DNA of 64,000 nt. It comes from Malaya genurostris. Lineage: Eukaryota > Arthropoda > Insecta > Diptera > Culicidae. The translations under genes and the position numbers were made by a program. Below, piece after piece: positions 24,109 through 36,799 of the stretch; position 1 is the stretch's first letter, and the number at the start of each line of letters is the position of its first letter. Location of the stretch: positions 231,959,666-232,023,665 of the forward strand of contig NC_080571.1 of assembly GCF_030247185.1 (NCBI RefSeq), given 5' to 3'. The notes beneath the pieces were generated by a model. The model had not been told where the DNA came from. It made no database searches and was given only the letters and a program-made list of their open reading frames with translations.

Positions 24109-27100
24109 GGGGAGACCGGGGCGAAAGTTGCCATTTTTGGTCTGGAGCAAAAAATATTGCGGAAAATAATAATCAGTTACGAAACGAATTTGGCTTGAGG
24201 TACATATCCCGACTTATACGATTGCTATCTGAATCGGAGTGCACCGATCTCGAGATCGGAAATCTGTAGATTGGTAGAAGGTACATTTTGACGCAGGAAA
24301 CATTTAGACATGACTAAATATTGTGTGTAAATGAAACTTTTTGGCTTTATTGATATTTTAGAACTGTTTCGTGCATGGTAAATATCTTTTCATCTTAAAA
24401 TTTGTTAGAGAAATATGAAAAATGATGAGAAAAATATGTGTGAAATAAAATGCAACTGTTTTTAAGTTAGGACTATAATTTAAATAAATAAAAAACCGTT
24501 TCACTCATCCCAAGTAGCATACATTATTACACTTTAATGGCAGTAACTAATATGAAATAAATTTATGGAACAAGTTGAATACATAGCAACGTATAACTGC
24601 TATGTAACCTGAAAAGCGTAAGAGGCGGAGCTTGTACGACTTACTAAGAGTTGTCGAACAAGTTCTCAGCAACGAATATTTGATTTGATTCAGCCCGCAC
24701 AGCAGTCACAATGAAACAGAAAAATTACATTAGTATCTGATTACAATTTGTTGAAGTTTTTCCATTCAACATTTTTAACCAAAGATTTATATCCAATGAT
24801 CAAAACTTAAATATAGAATTTAGGCTTATTTATACTCATTATATCTCCCCAAAATCTTCATACTTTTATTCCCATCATATATAACAAAGAGCTGAAAAAT
24901 CGAAATGTATTCAGATCACCCCGGTGGTGCGATTGTCATCTGCATACAATTGGCTTGAAGCCGAAATTTTTGGTTCTTTTGGTTCTAGTTCGCTGTCAAA
25001 TGCTGTGTTTAAGCAGTGTTCACATCTTTCTTCATACGGTTGCACCAACATAAGAAAATGATTTCGATGGAATATAATCAAACTATAACAAACCACCTTT
25101 TTTTTCTTATTCAAAAAAAGGTCAAATTACTTGTTTTGCAGAGAATACTAGACAAGAGTTATATTTATATTGGGTTTGAAGAAATTAACTTTTGATACAA
25201 GTGTGGTTTGATTGTATGGTATGAACGTAGCTTAAAATATTGTTGACAACAACTCCACCAAAACAAAATGCGTCGGTTTCAGGAACCAGTTTCCATAGCA
25301 GGGGGGGGTGATTCAGATATGATGTTTTTGGTAATTAATATTAGTTTTTCATTTATCTAAGTTAAAACAGTTGACCAAGCGCTATGAAATTATTGCATAT
25401 TTTGTAATATATGATGAATGAATATTTTATTCACTGGTCCTAATGATAGCCATTTGCATAAATTTCCTTGCCATGACAAAGCGTGCAAATATTCTCTTCG
25501 GTAGAGAAAATATACTTCTCAAAACAAAATAAAGTTTGTTTCGCACTAATACCATGTTTCGATGTATCTTTCATGCGTCTATTATGCAGCTTATGTTATA
25601 TTCTTTTTTTCAATGAATAAGTTACATGTGCTACATGGGATAATCTGAATCACTGCCTGGCTCATGGAAGCAGTTCAGAGCATCTAAAAATGCTCTCACT
25701 TGAGCGCCCAATCCGGGAAAGCTCTGTGCACAGTGGTCCGAAACGGGGAATTAGCGTGACAAAAATATTTTCACTATTAAATATTAGTTTTTTGTACTAT
25801 TTTCGGCTGTAGTTTTTGTGTGTCTCATTTCTCGAATGAACAATGTATGAAACACTGGTAGAACTAATTTGATACTATCACTTTGCCGAGGGAAGTATGT
25901 TAATACGTTAAGGCGTTTAAGAGTTATGCAATGTTTTTAAATTTTTTGAAGGTATTTTTAAAACTAATTTAAATAAGTTAAAAAAATAACACTCTTCCAA
26001 TTTTCTCTTAAATTTTTACTTATATTATGACCTTTCAGGAACCGCATAGGATACATTTTTATCGATCTGGCATCTAATGAATATTGATATTTGAAGCTTG
26101 ACTAGTTTTTGATGAAAAAATAACCATAACTTTTTACTGGTAGCTCATATGAAAAAGCTTAGTTGAGCAAAATTATGCGCAATGATTAGTACAACAACTC
26201 TTCTGAAGACAACTTTTCCGTAGAACGTTTCACAAAAAAGTTAGAACAAAAACAGGTCAATTTTCAGGAGCCATCCTACTTTTATTCGGGAAAATTGATG
26301 TAACTCGATCAAATGAAAAGCTAGAGAGGTGCTTTTTTCAGCAAAGTCGCTCAAAATAAAATTTCCTACAACTTTATTGTACAACAAAATCATTTTTGAG
26401 TTCAATTAAGAAAGTTAGATTTCAGATTTCAATCTAAATGAGGACCACCCTAGTAACATTTTTCATCAAAAGGAGCGCCATTTGATTACAAACAACTTTT
26501 GTGAAGACACTAACTACAAAAAACTAATATTTAATAGTGAAAATATTTTTGTCACGCAAATTTCCCGTTTCGGACCATAGTGCTGTGGAAGCATTCAATG
26601 CAATCTTTGTAGCACTGATTATAGAGTAATTTTTCACAGTATTTGTCCAAATCATTCGATAGTTCGGAATCTTCGTTCGTCGTCGGTAATATTGTATTTG
26701 TGGTCATTGATTATGTACGAGATTTGGGAACTTTAAAACTATTTTGTAGGTACGCACTAGAAAATACTATTGAGCGTCATGAAATCAACGGTTTTTTTTT
26801 TGTAAAAAAAAACAACACTCAATTTTCGACTCAGAACAAATCTAGTAGCCATTTTCGTCCCACTGCTTCGTTTCGATTTTGCAAAGTCATAACACAAACA
26901 AAAATTATTTTGTCATAAAAACCACTAGTACCACTCGATTGAGCGTATCTTAATTAGTTAAAAACATTCTCCGAATATATGATATGAATATATGATTTGT
27001 CCCTGGGAATATATTCTACAACTCAAAAATTCTGGAAATCGAAAATTTCGCTTTTAACGAAAAAATCAACACTTTCGCACTCTCGGACTACTGAGGCTCA

Positions 27101-27236
27101 ACTGAGTGAACGACATGTGAAACGAACATAAGCCAGTTGTAGCTGATGCTCGGGCCCTCGTATGGAGTGATTTGTCGACATGATGTGACATTTAGTGTTC
27201 GAATTTTTGCAAGTTGCCATTTTCGCCCCGGTCTCC
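24109..27236. mobile_element. 3.1-kb TIR element (outer), possibly PIF/Harbinger-like
   Basis: The left end reads GGGGAGACCGGGGCGAAAG and the right end, inverted, GGAGACCGGGGCGAAAATGG, in otherwise AT-rich DNA. The left flank is TTA and a TTA also follows close to the right end, hinting at a 3-bp duplication. No convincing transposase remains; the 67-codon minus ORF at 24,911-25,114 is unrecognised. A Transib-like element sits inside. The class is a guess from the possible TTA duplication. Confidence 0.5.
25729..26582. mobile_element. Transib-like non-autonomous element with RSS-like ends
   Basis: An 854-bp element with about 68-bp terminal inverted repeats. The left end starts CACAGTGGTCCGAAACGGG; the right end, inverted, starts CACTATGGTCCGAAACGGG, and the arms stay alike as far as TTTTTTGTA. 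It is flanked by CTGTG on both sides (25,724-25,728 and 26,583-26,587), a 5-bp target duplication. CAC-starting ends of this form with 5-bp duplications are typical of Transib, the superfamily related to RAG1. The left heptamer equals the V(D)J signal heptamer CACAGTG. No transposase is encoded. It is nested in the 24,109-27,236 element. Confidence 0.75.
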
Positions 27237-28142
27237 TTTATATCAACAATTTTATAGCAATTTTTTTTATTGTATAAACCAATGCAAGGAGCAACAATTG
27301 CAACACTTCAATTTTGTGATTGATGGGTTTTCCGTGTAGGCTGTGAAAAAGGCAATAGTTTTACCTATCACGCTATGTTCATCTCCACACCAATCGTTCA
27401 ATTATTGCACGACAATTTTCACAGAACTATTGGATTTCGGAAAAGCTTTTAAAAATATTACGAAATATTTGCTTTGATTTAACTGAGTTTACCTGATCGT
27501 ACGTATTGTCATAAAACTCATTTGACTGATTCGACCAATTGTAGGTCAAATTTTCATACCGATTGAAGAATACTGGTGACGATTTGCCTGATTTGCTGTT
27601 TTTTCTGTTACATTTATAGTAATCATTCGTCACCATTGTAAGTAACTTTACCCAAGTAGTTATATCATCTTGTATTGCTTCAGAGGTAGAGGTGTTGTTC
27701 CAATCATTTATGATTATTACCGGTAATTAAACGTGCAGGTTATAAATTCTAGTTGCCATATTTCTTCATGTGCTATTCGGATCAGAGTAGGAAAAATATA
27801 ACCATCTTATGTTAGAAAATGATTTGTATTATGTAATAACCCGGGAAATGTCCGATCACGCAACTTGAAAATAACGTCATTAACGGTTTCTTGAAAAGAA
27901 GTCTATTAAAATGGAAAGTTAATGAAAAATGCAATCATAGCTTATATTTTTCCATTCCGTTTGAAAGTATTATTTTACATTTTATTTGCTTGCTCTTTAG
28001 ATGTTTACGGCTGGAGATGCTACAAATAGAAATCAGCGGAGATATTGGTATGATTGAGCTATCAAAAGTGATTTCAAATGCGGTAGTTATACCATAAGAG
28101 TTATACACGAGTCGATATATGTGTCAATACAAAAATTATATA
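27237..28142. other. Non-coding intergenic stretch
   Basis: Nothing recognisable: ORFs are 60-70 codons, on both strands, without known motifs or splice context. Confidence 0.45.
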
Positions 28143-28829
28143 GGGTAAAGTGTTATAATATGCCCCCCTTAAGAAAACATTGAGATATTAATATATTTTC
28201 CTTGATAATGTGAGTATACTGAGGTTTCATTTTACGCCGTTTTTTTAATACGGTCGGATTTCCGAAGTTACGCGGTTTTTTTGCGAGGTTCTTTTTATGC
28301 GGTAAAAAGAGACCTCAGTGTATTTCATTGCAATACGGCTGAGGAACATAATTTTCAATGACTCCAATAGAAAAGATGAGAATTGATTGATATAAACATA
28401 TTTTCCAAAACGAACACATTCTTAGTTTTTTCGCTTGCTTCAGACATAATGCCCCAGTAGCCGTAAAATATGTCCCACAACAAATCAGTGGCATGGCACA
28501 CAACAAAAGACATTTTACCCCACAACAATGATCCATTATTCTTCTTGAAACGTCCATAAAGTGACTGTTTCAAGGTAATCAGCATGTCAAAGAAATGGCG
28601 GATAAAAAAAATGTTTAGTCGGAGCAAAACCTTACATCGAAAAGCTGACAAATGCAATTTTCAGTTTGTTCATACTTTCCAGCAAACGACAACTACCAAA
28701 CTTGCATAGCAGAAAGATCCTACGAAAAGATAGTGTTAGTGATAAAACTTTGGTCCAGAAAAGTCTTGAATGCTTAAGAAAGGAAGGGGGGCATTTTGGC
28801 TAGCAGGGACGCTTTATAAGACTTTCCCC
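28143..28829. mobile_element. TIR element with TA duplication
   Basis: A 687-bp element. The left end reads GGGTAAAGTGTTATAA and the right end, inverted, GGGGAAAGTCTTATAA, each followed further in by a C-run (TGCCCCCCTT). TA flanks both ends (28,141-28,142 and 28,830-28,831). A TA duplication fits Tc1/mariner-type integration. ORFs inside (28,315-28,657, minus) do not resemble a transposase. Confidence 0.6.
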
Positions 28830-29956
28830 TACAACACAACAAAGTCGAAGACGAAACATAAAATATACAAAACGGTTATGTGCCCTATTCACAAAAATGG
28901 TTAACCCCTAAATACTTTAGAACAACTTGCTAAACTTGAAAGATAGAGTTACAAAAATAATTCTTATTATTTAGGTTTCAAGCATTGTATTCAAGCATAA
29001 TGAGCCGAGTAATTTGCAATATATTCTATAACGTTTGCAGAAAAGTTTCAGATCTAAATTCTGAATGTTCTAAAGCTGAAATTAAATTCAGATTTCAAAT
29101 GGACAAGAAATCAGGATCCGAATTCAGGTTTTATTCCTGAATTCGATCGAAAAAATTCGTTCCCGAATTAGGGTCGGATGCATCGCTCGTCCGGCAGCAA
29201 TTTTAATTGGGGAAGAAAATCTTGTCTTTGGCATACAAGGTAAAAATTTTTTTTTACACATTGTGTGGGATGTTTAGAACTAACTATGGATCTAATTACC
29301 GGAAGCACGAGCAAGCGTGGGATATGCGCATTGTTTTGTCTAAGTTAGCTGATTCTTATTTTACAACATTTCTTCAGTCTATTTGTGGACTTACAGCTCT
29401 CGAATGGCTGATCAAAATTAAATTTTGCTTTAACTATCTTGCTTTCAAGTATCTGTAAAGTATCGTATCTCCTTTTCAAAAGTAACCCTTTTTGATGAAA
29501 TGCTGCCATCTAAATATTTTTTTTCGATTGCGTCACTCTCAAAGTGTATTCGTCATTTTATCACTTTTGTTTTTTTTAACTATAAAGTTTCAGTATTGGT
29601 ATTCGCTGTGGTTGCTATATGTGAAAATCCAATCTTTCTTTATTTGGGCATTGATTGATAGTTAGGCTAAGTTTACAACAACTTTACATCGTAATGAATG
29701 AACCAATACGATTTTTTAAAGGATTGTCGGTCATACTGTGGCCTGGCACATTTTTTGTCCTGCAGTCCGGTTGCATCTTCCGGTACTGCCGGACGAGGTC
29801 CATGCAAGTGACTGTCCTATTCCGAATCCAGATATAGTATTCAGAATCTGAACACGATTACTTATAATCTGTTGTTGCTGCTGTAAGTTGAGAACTGATC
29901 GACACGACGTCCGAAAAGCGAATAAGAGCGAGACATGAGTGTTTGAGGCTTTATAC
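28830..29956. other. Non-coding intergenic stretch
   Basis: No gene or complete mobile element is recognised. ORFs at 29,207-29,458 and 29,655-30,051 are short and unsupported. Confidence 0.4.
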
Positions 29957-32138
29957 CACAGACTAACAGACAGGACACTCAAATTAGATTCTTTAATCAT
30001 TAAGGTCATTTCGAATATTCGTTTAGTTGGGACAGTACTCGCATATGTCACGATGGTGCCACGTTACCCTATCAAAAACACCCTGTCTGTCATCTAGAAT
30101 GTGTTTATTTTTTCATTTACATACTGAGTTGCCATTCATACAGAATTACCTGTATTGTATTGATTTGTATACGTTCACGCGAATTTCATGCAGGATACAG
30201 ATTTCATACATATTGCCAAAACTATATACAGAATTGTGCCTACTTCTCATCCTCCAACGCAATACAAAATCGAACCCGATTTGTTACAATATTTATCCTT
30301 TATTTCGGGTGAAAATAACCAACACAATCAAAAATAGTCTAGATGAACAACGTTGAGAAAATAAATGGTTACCTTCCAACATCGCTAAAAAAGTTAAATA
30401 TATTATCAACGTAATCCAATAATTTATTGTGACGATTCATTTTCAAATATTATGATGAAATCAGGCATCCCTGCACGCAGTTGATCGGTGTTGACAAACG
30501 AGGGGAAAACTTGTACATAACACAAGAGGTGTACCGATAGTAAATAGTTCGGGAAGTACAATATAGGTAGAACTAGCAAATACAAATTATAATACGCCTA
30601 GGTCCTATACAAACGTTTAGCTAACGTTTGGTTCACTAAAAGATCAGTTCAGCCTAGCCTTTTGGTTTATTAAGCTTTGACAACGGAAATGAAGTGAAAA
30701 TGTTTCCAACTGGCAACTTTATGTAAAGTTGCTATGGTTATATTCATCTTGTTATTTTCGTTTTATTTACAAAAAAAAACTCCAACGATCGTTTGCCAGT
30801 CTTAGTCGATGTGCTTGAAGCAATTTTATCGTAGCTCAACAGGTAACTGAAGAATAAATAATACAGTAAGAATGTATAAGAATTTATTGTTTGTTGCAGT
30901 ATACATTGACTATCGCCACAGATTGCAGAACTCATACACCGCTTCTTAAATCGTTGGAAGCTCAAACACTTCAATGCTGCAAATACTGAATATCGAAGCT
31001 GTACTTGTTTCTGTCATCCGGAAGGAAAGAAACGGCGTGATGATAAACGATGTTAAATAGTTTCGGGACATTTTAACAGTGATGTATATTTTTAGACAAT
31101 GTAGTACGAAGTATTTCAAGATATTTATTGTGGAAGAACTATATTTGCAATTGGTGCAAGCTATTTTAAATAATTAATAACAACATATCAACAACTGTTT
31201 CTATTTGTATAAAAAAAAATCATTTGTCAACGGTTCCTTTCTTTAATTCTACTTTTCTTCCCCTCGCTGGAAGTTATCCATCAAAGATTTTCTAATCTGT
31301 GACACAATGGATAACAGTCACCTCGCCACCCGATTGATTGTTCTTCACAAAAAGTTTCATGTTCTGAACAATCTGAAATTTGGTGAATTAATAGAGCGAT
31401 CTTGAATCAAAATTATTCTTGTACACCACTAGAATCGAGATCAAATCTTGTGATTCAGTCATATAGAGGAGATGTTTCAATCGATAGTAATAAATTTATT
31501 CAAAATAACGAGATTTTCGTAGTAGTCAACTGCTGGATGACCACGATTAGAACAGTGTGTACACCCGATTCATTCATATATTCACACTGGCTCTTTGAGA
31601 TCAATATTACAAACATGGTGGAGTAAAAGAAAGCATTCGAAGTTCCCTTTCCCGCTTCGTATATAGTGTTGATATTGAACCCACGGTTTTCATTTTCCTC
31701 GCAGCAAAAATTTAAATTAAGTCGGTCCTTCTGTGTGACGATCGATTACATGGGAAGATTAATTGTATATGATCAACTGATTTGTTTGAAATAATATCAC
31801 AAAGTTTTATTTACGAGTGATTTGTCGTATCCGATATCACTTGTAACAAAGTTGGAGTAGATATCATCGTTTCCAGCAATTTTTCATGTTTGTAAGTAAT
31901 AAACAGTATCTATAGGAATATTTATTTTCTGCTTGAAGCGTTGCCAGTTTTATGGATATTCTTGAAGAGTACATTGTCACTATGACAATGTACCTTTGTC
32001 AATGTACCACATAGCGCAAAAGGTATCCTCGAAAATATGTCGAAGTACTCCGTATTATAATTTATATTTGGAACTAGTGCATCACGAAAAAATATTTTTA
32101 TAAGAATTTACTCATACTGTCATGTCTGTTAGTCTTTG
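29957..32138. mobile_element. Second copy of the 716-bp TIR element, interrupted
   Basis: The same family as 18,650-19,365, in the same orientation, with ends starting CACAGACTAACAGACA (one substitution at the right end). Flanks are TTTATAC on both sides (29,950-29,956 and 32,139-32,145). The left part runs to 30,576 and the right part from 32,071; the 1,494 bp between is another transposon. Without it this copy would be about 690 bp, close to the intact copy. Confidence 0.8.
30577..32070. mobile_element. Nested 1,494-bp TIR element with 7-bp TSD
   Basis: The left end is CAAATACAAATTATAATACG; the right end inverted is the same 20 bases with one change. GAACTAG flanks both sides (30,570-30,576 and 32,071-32,077), and the intact sister copy carries GAACTAG once at the matching place. 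So this is a clean transposition event. I see no transposase or known domain inside; ORFs are under 80 codons. The superfamily is unassigned: a 7-bp duplication is uncommon. Confidence 0.8.
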
Positions 32139-32145
32139 TTTATAC

Positions 32146-32386
32146 CACGCAGAAGGTTTAATTTTACTACTGTTGCTCGTTCTTTCCAAAAATTTGAGAA
32201 AACTTGCTTTTTGAGTTATTTATGGTTATATCACAAACGAATTTCCAGACATGACAGTCACGATCTTTTTTTGGCGCACATCTACGGTCCTCCGTGAAAC
32301 TGGCACCAATGGTGATAAATTGGTTTCACATTCATAATGCAAATGTCAAACCGTGAGAACCCTTTCGATTCGGTAGCTCATTTGTA
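32146..32386. other. Short non-coding spacer
   Basis: Spacer between two TIR elements; nothing recognised. Confidence 0.4.
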
Positions 32387-33520
32387 CACACTTAGTTTTC
32401 TTTACCGACTTCAGCAATATTTTACCGACTTTTACACAGCTGAACGTACGGTAATTTGTTCAGTAATTTATTATTTGACGAACGTTCAGTAAAACTGAAG
32501 TTTGTTCCAATTGTCATTTTTAACTGTACTGCTCAGCAAATGTTGATGAGGATTCAGTAAATAGTGCTGTTTAGTCGGCATTTGTTTTACGTTGAAAAGT
32601 TACCGAACCAGCGGTTAAACCAACGGATTGAATCAGTAATTTTTACAGTTCAGTGCAGCAGAAAATTAATTTTTAATGATTAAATTATTTCATTTGAAAT
32701 TTCGGAAAAAATATCTTGAACACCTGATTGCTCTACGTCCGTTTTATTTTTGATTTAAAAAATATTAATTTTCTTTCATCTCATAGCTTCGGCGAAAGTT
32801 TTCACCCGTAGTAATAGTAATAATGTAGTAATAATGAACAAATAAAACAGTTTATCTGCAGGATGGCTTTTACAGTTGAATACTTCAAAACACTGGCACA
32901 GCAATTCGAAGCAGTACAGAATATCTCCCTCTACTGGAATTTTAAGGTCGCGCCAAAAAATAGCACCTCCTTCAGCTTTGTAAAGTAGTATCGGGATATA
33001 GGTAATTCCTCAGGAAACGGGTCATAAACCTGGAACAACACATATAAATTCACAGATATAACAGCGTTATCAATTAATACTAATATTATATTCGTTCTTT
33101 GTGATGGTATTAACAAGACGGAATTTAAAAAACGATACATCCAAAGATTGGATTTTGTTCAATATATATTCCATTTTACTCACTTCGGTAACAGTATACA
33201 AAAACCAATATGGCGTGCTATGTGCTTGCGTTTTACAAATAGAGTCGGTACTCTTTACCGAACAATTCGCTAAAAATTGATAAATTACTGATCGATCAGC
33301 GCGATTTCTATTAAATTTACCGAATAATTTCAAAGTGAAGACAGTTCGGTAGATAATTGCCAAATTTTCAGTACATGTTTTTGAAGAGCTGAATTTCGGT
33401 AACAAAATATGCTGAATACGTCAATTTTTATAAGAACAGCAGACTAATCGGTAATTTTGATAAAAATAACGAATTTTTCAGTAAAAATATTACCGAACTG
33501 AAAATCCGAAAATAAGTGTG
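32387..33520. mobile_element. TIR element with TA duplication, repeat-rich interior
   Basis: The left end reads CACACTTAGTTTTC and the right end, inverted, CACACTTATTTTC; TA flanks both (32,385-32,386 and 33,521-33,522). The interior near both ends repeats ACCGA/TCAGTAA words (for example TTTTACCGAC), as subterminal binding sites might. Length is 1,134 bp. The minus-strand ORFs at 32,931-33,405 show no transposase motif. Confidence 0.55.
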
Positions 33521-35869
33521 TATATATTGAGATGTTATGGCACACTTTGGTTGAAATGATAACAATGCAATTAATCTCGCGCTCCACCAAGCGGTGAGTG
33601 CGGTCATTTCAGAAGGTACCGGGAACGAACCACATTTTCCAAAAATATTTATAAGCACGTACATGTCTTTATTATTTATCTTTGTAGTTACTAGATGTTT
33701 TGAACAAATTCAGCAACTGGAAGTTTTATATGGGCGATCTATAATAGAACTAAAACTGAAACAAACGTAGCCAGCCGTTCTAGGTTTATTTATCGAACAG
33801 TTCTACTGTCAAATTTTTAACTGGTATACGTAGCCGTTCTATTTTTTAATATATTTGAAAAATGAGTAAAACCCTGCTGGGGCTGCCAGTTTCTTTTGAG
33901 ATAGAGTCCGGATTTAAATTTTAAAACTGACATAAATTTCGCATCTAAAACTAGAACACTCCTGAACATGTCCTTACTGTTTTCAGTTCAACTAAAGGCA
34001 TGTTCAGGAGTTTATCGATGTTCAGGAGTTCATCGATGGATCCTATTTGAATGGTCCATTAGCGTTTCGATTGAATTGGAATATATCGTTTGTGCGTAAA
34101 AATCTTTAATCTGCATTTCTTCTTTTATATGGAAAACTACTGCCTTTGCATGTGACTAAATATTATTGTCTGTTAAACGAGTGGAACACATTATCAAAAT
34201 TTGGGAAACTAATTTAATTCCGCTTGATAAAAAAAAGGCTAATAAATTGGTTGAATTCATGAAACATTGATGCATATAATCTCATACTTCAATGTTTGGG
34301 TTGTGGCGTACACAACCTCTGCTAATACGTTAATGACTCGAGAAATAGGACGCTATAACACATTCATAATAACTTCAAAACAGCGTAGTATTTTTTTATA
34401 GGGAAAGCATCTTTCTTCCAATAAATCGTTTATTCCAAAATAGACCACAGTTCGGCAATAGGCCAATATTCGACCACCGTAAAATTTGTGTTCATTAGAG
34501 GTTATTGCGCCTATTTACTATTATAACGGTAATGACAATAATAATTGAAAGGACCCCATTGTAAAGCGATTTGGATTTTTATCGTCTTATTTCATATTAA
34601 ATTACATATACATAAATATATGCCCGATTATGTGAACCTCATTTAGTCCAGCGCGGTATGGTTTCAGCGTCTTAGGAATGTTCTATTGATGGTGCTCTGT
34701 TACCATCCACTGCTCGGCTGACCATGCGTAGATTCTAAGGTATATCCAATTTCGCCCTCTTCTCGTGATATGGAATTCGGTAATGAAATGTGATGTGCTA
34801 GAAAGGGGATAATCGTCGTATCGGTTTGTCGATACTAAAAATACACACACACATGCCCAACCTACATGACTCATTTGATAATTTGCCGACAGCTCAAGGG
34901 TCGTAAAGTTTAGGATGGTATAAAGAGTGCTAGTGTCCCAAACGACAATGAGTGTCTGCCGTTCAAAAGGACGGAAGCGGGGAACAATCATTTTACGTGG
35001 TTGGCTGCAGCGCAGAAAGCAGAGATACGAAGAGAAATAAACGAAATTAAATTGTTGGGCTTAGAAACGTCACAACACGCCCATTTATTAGAGTAATGGC
35101 ATGAAAATCTCAGCATGATCTGAAGTGATGATGTGGATACGATCAATCAGCATAAGCTATCTCTCTTGTGTAAGATGCATAACAAATGTTGGAAAGGAAT
35201 CATAATACATTACATTTATAAAATACGGCATTTTTATTGTTTTTTATATTATTTTGATATTTATACCATTAAAGCTAATAATATTGAATATTGAAACTAA
35301 AATTCAATAACGTGCGAAAAGAATGCGATAATATTCAAATCGGACACGGTTGCGATTAATTTCAAACTAACACATTCGTCCAGAACTGGTTCGTTTCCTT
35401 CGAAAATTATCACATATAGAGATAATCTTAACGGGGATTAGTGTTAAATGAAAATGTTTGTTTTTGAGAATTACAAATTACGTTTACGACATCATCCAAA
35501 AACCGCACACCTAGTAGTTTGTGTCCATGATACATGTTTTTCAGACACCAGTTTCAATGAGGCTCATTGACAAATATTGCATTCATACTAATTTGGAAAA
35601 CACACATCATTGATTGAAATAAAACATGTTTTGATCATTTTATATGATATATTATAACCCATAAGTATTCATCGTATTCCATAAGACAAAACGATAATTA
35701 TCGATATAATATATCATTAGTTAGCCTCTAAACGGAAATGTTTGCTGTTTCTTACTCCGAAATCACAACATAGATTGTACTTATTAAAATAAAAATCAAC
35801 ACTTTTTTGTATGTGTATTTTTGTATTGCATGGGAAAAACTTAATGAATTTTTTAGTAAAACTAGTTAA
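33521..35869. repeat. Intergenic DNA with one dispersed repeat copy
   Basis: 33,748-33,985 recurs, interrupted, at 41,445-42,185 (shared words CTGAAACAAACG, TTTAAATTTTAAAACTGACATAAATT, here given in part, and CTAGAACACT). 34,000-34,036 carries a small direct duplication of ATGTTCAGGAGTT. The rest, 34,040-35,869, is AT-rich with nothing recognised. Confidence 0.5.
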
Positions 35870-36354
35870 AAGTTCAGTTTTTGCAATGACTGAGTGGAAA
35901 CATATATTGAAGAAGCCAAATGAATGAAAAATTAACAGAAAAGAAGATTTATTGGAAAAAGATACGCTCAGAGACAGGACTCGAACCTGCATTCTTATGC
36001 ATTCCTTGCCTACGCGCTACCATTTCGCAACTCTCAATCTTGTTATAGACACTCTAAAACGCCTGTCAGACATGGTAGAACGTACATCGAACATGGTCTA
36101 CATCCTGGCCGTCACCTGACCGATAGCATACATCCAAACATCTTCTCTGTCCATCAAACACTAGTCTTCCCACTTTATACCTATTTTTCGCTCAAGCACT
36201 GAGTAGTAGTGTGTATTTATAATCGCTTGTCACCTTCTTTAATGGTGCCAGTCGCTGGCTGGACGTGGTCAATAAATCATCTTTTCTGTTAGTTTTTCAT
36301 TCATTTGGCTTCTCCAATATATGTTTCCGTTCAGTCATTGCAAAAACTGAGCTT
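35870..36354. repeat. Inverted repeat of about 83-bp arms enclosing a tRNA-like SINE head
   Basis: The left arm 35,870-35,953 and right arm 36,271-36,354 are inverted copies (for example GTTCAGTTTTTGCAATGACTG against CAGTCATTGCAAAAACTGAGC). Between them, the left side holds a tRNA-like sequence reading into the left arm on the minus strand. The simplest model is a tRNA-derived SINE whose tail is duplicated in opposite orientation, or two head-to-head SINEs with one head lost. Confidence 0.6.
35966..36034 (-). repeat. tRNA-like SINE head
   Basis: On the minus strand a box-A-like stretch (TTGCGAAATGGTAGCGC, 36,030-36,014) is followed by a good box B (GGTTCGAGTCC, 35,987-35,977). The T-arm stem forms (GCAGG with CCTGT), but only the inner half of an acceptor stem pairs. 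It is therefore a tRNA-derived promoter, not a working tRNA gene. Confidence 0.6.
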
Positions 36355-36799
36355 AGTTATGGCGACTTTAAGTCAAACCAACGAAAATTAATAAATAGTT
36401 AAAAGTGTAAAGTGCACCCAATTTCGAAAATCCATCATTGAATTTAAAAGAAATCCATCATTGAATCTAGAAACAAAACTAATTTGCTTTGAATCAAATA
36501 AAAATTGTATTTGATTCCAAGTGAAATGAAATTCTGGTGGAAATGAAATATAATTCAAAGCACAATATATTTGAATTTAATGTTTCTTTTATTTATTACT
36601 AATAATAATTTGTTTTGATGTAAATATCAAATGTATTTAAATCGAAGGAAAATGAAAATAAGCGCTGATTCAATATAAAATATTTTTGATTTCAAAGTGT
36701 AATATATTAACATTTAAAATTAATTATTCTGCGTGTACATATTCTGCTATCTGCGCTATGTAAGCAAATGATTGGTAAACGACTGGACAATGCGTAATT

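Noticed and set aside
1334..36034. Two tRNA-like sequences as functional tRNA genes
   Set aside because: Acceptor stems do not pair fully and the anticodon arms are poor; better read as SINE-type promoters.
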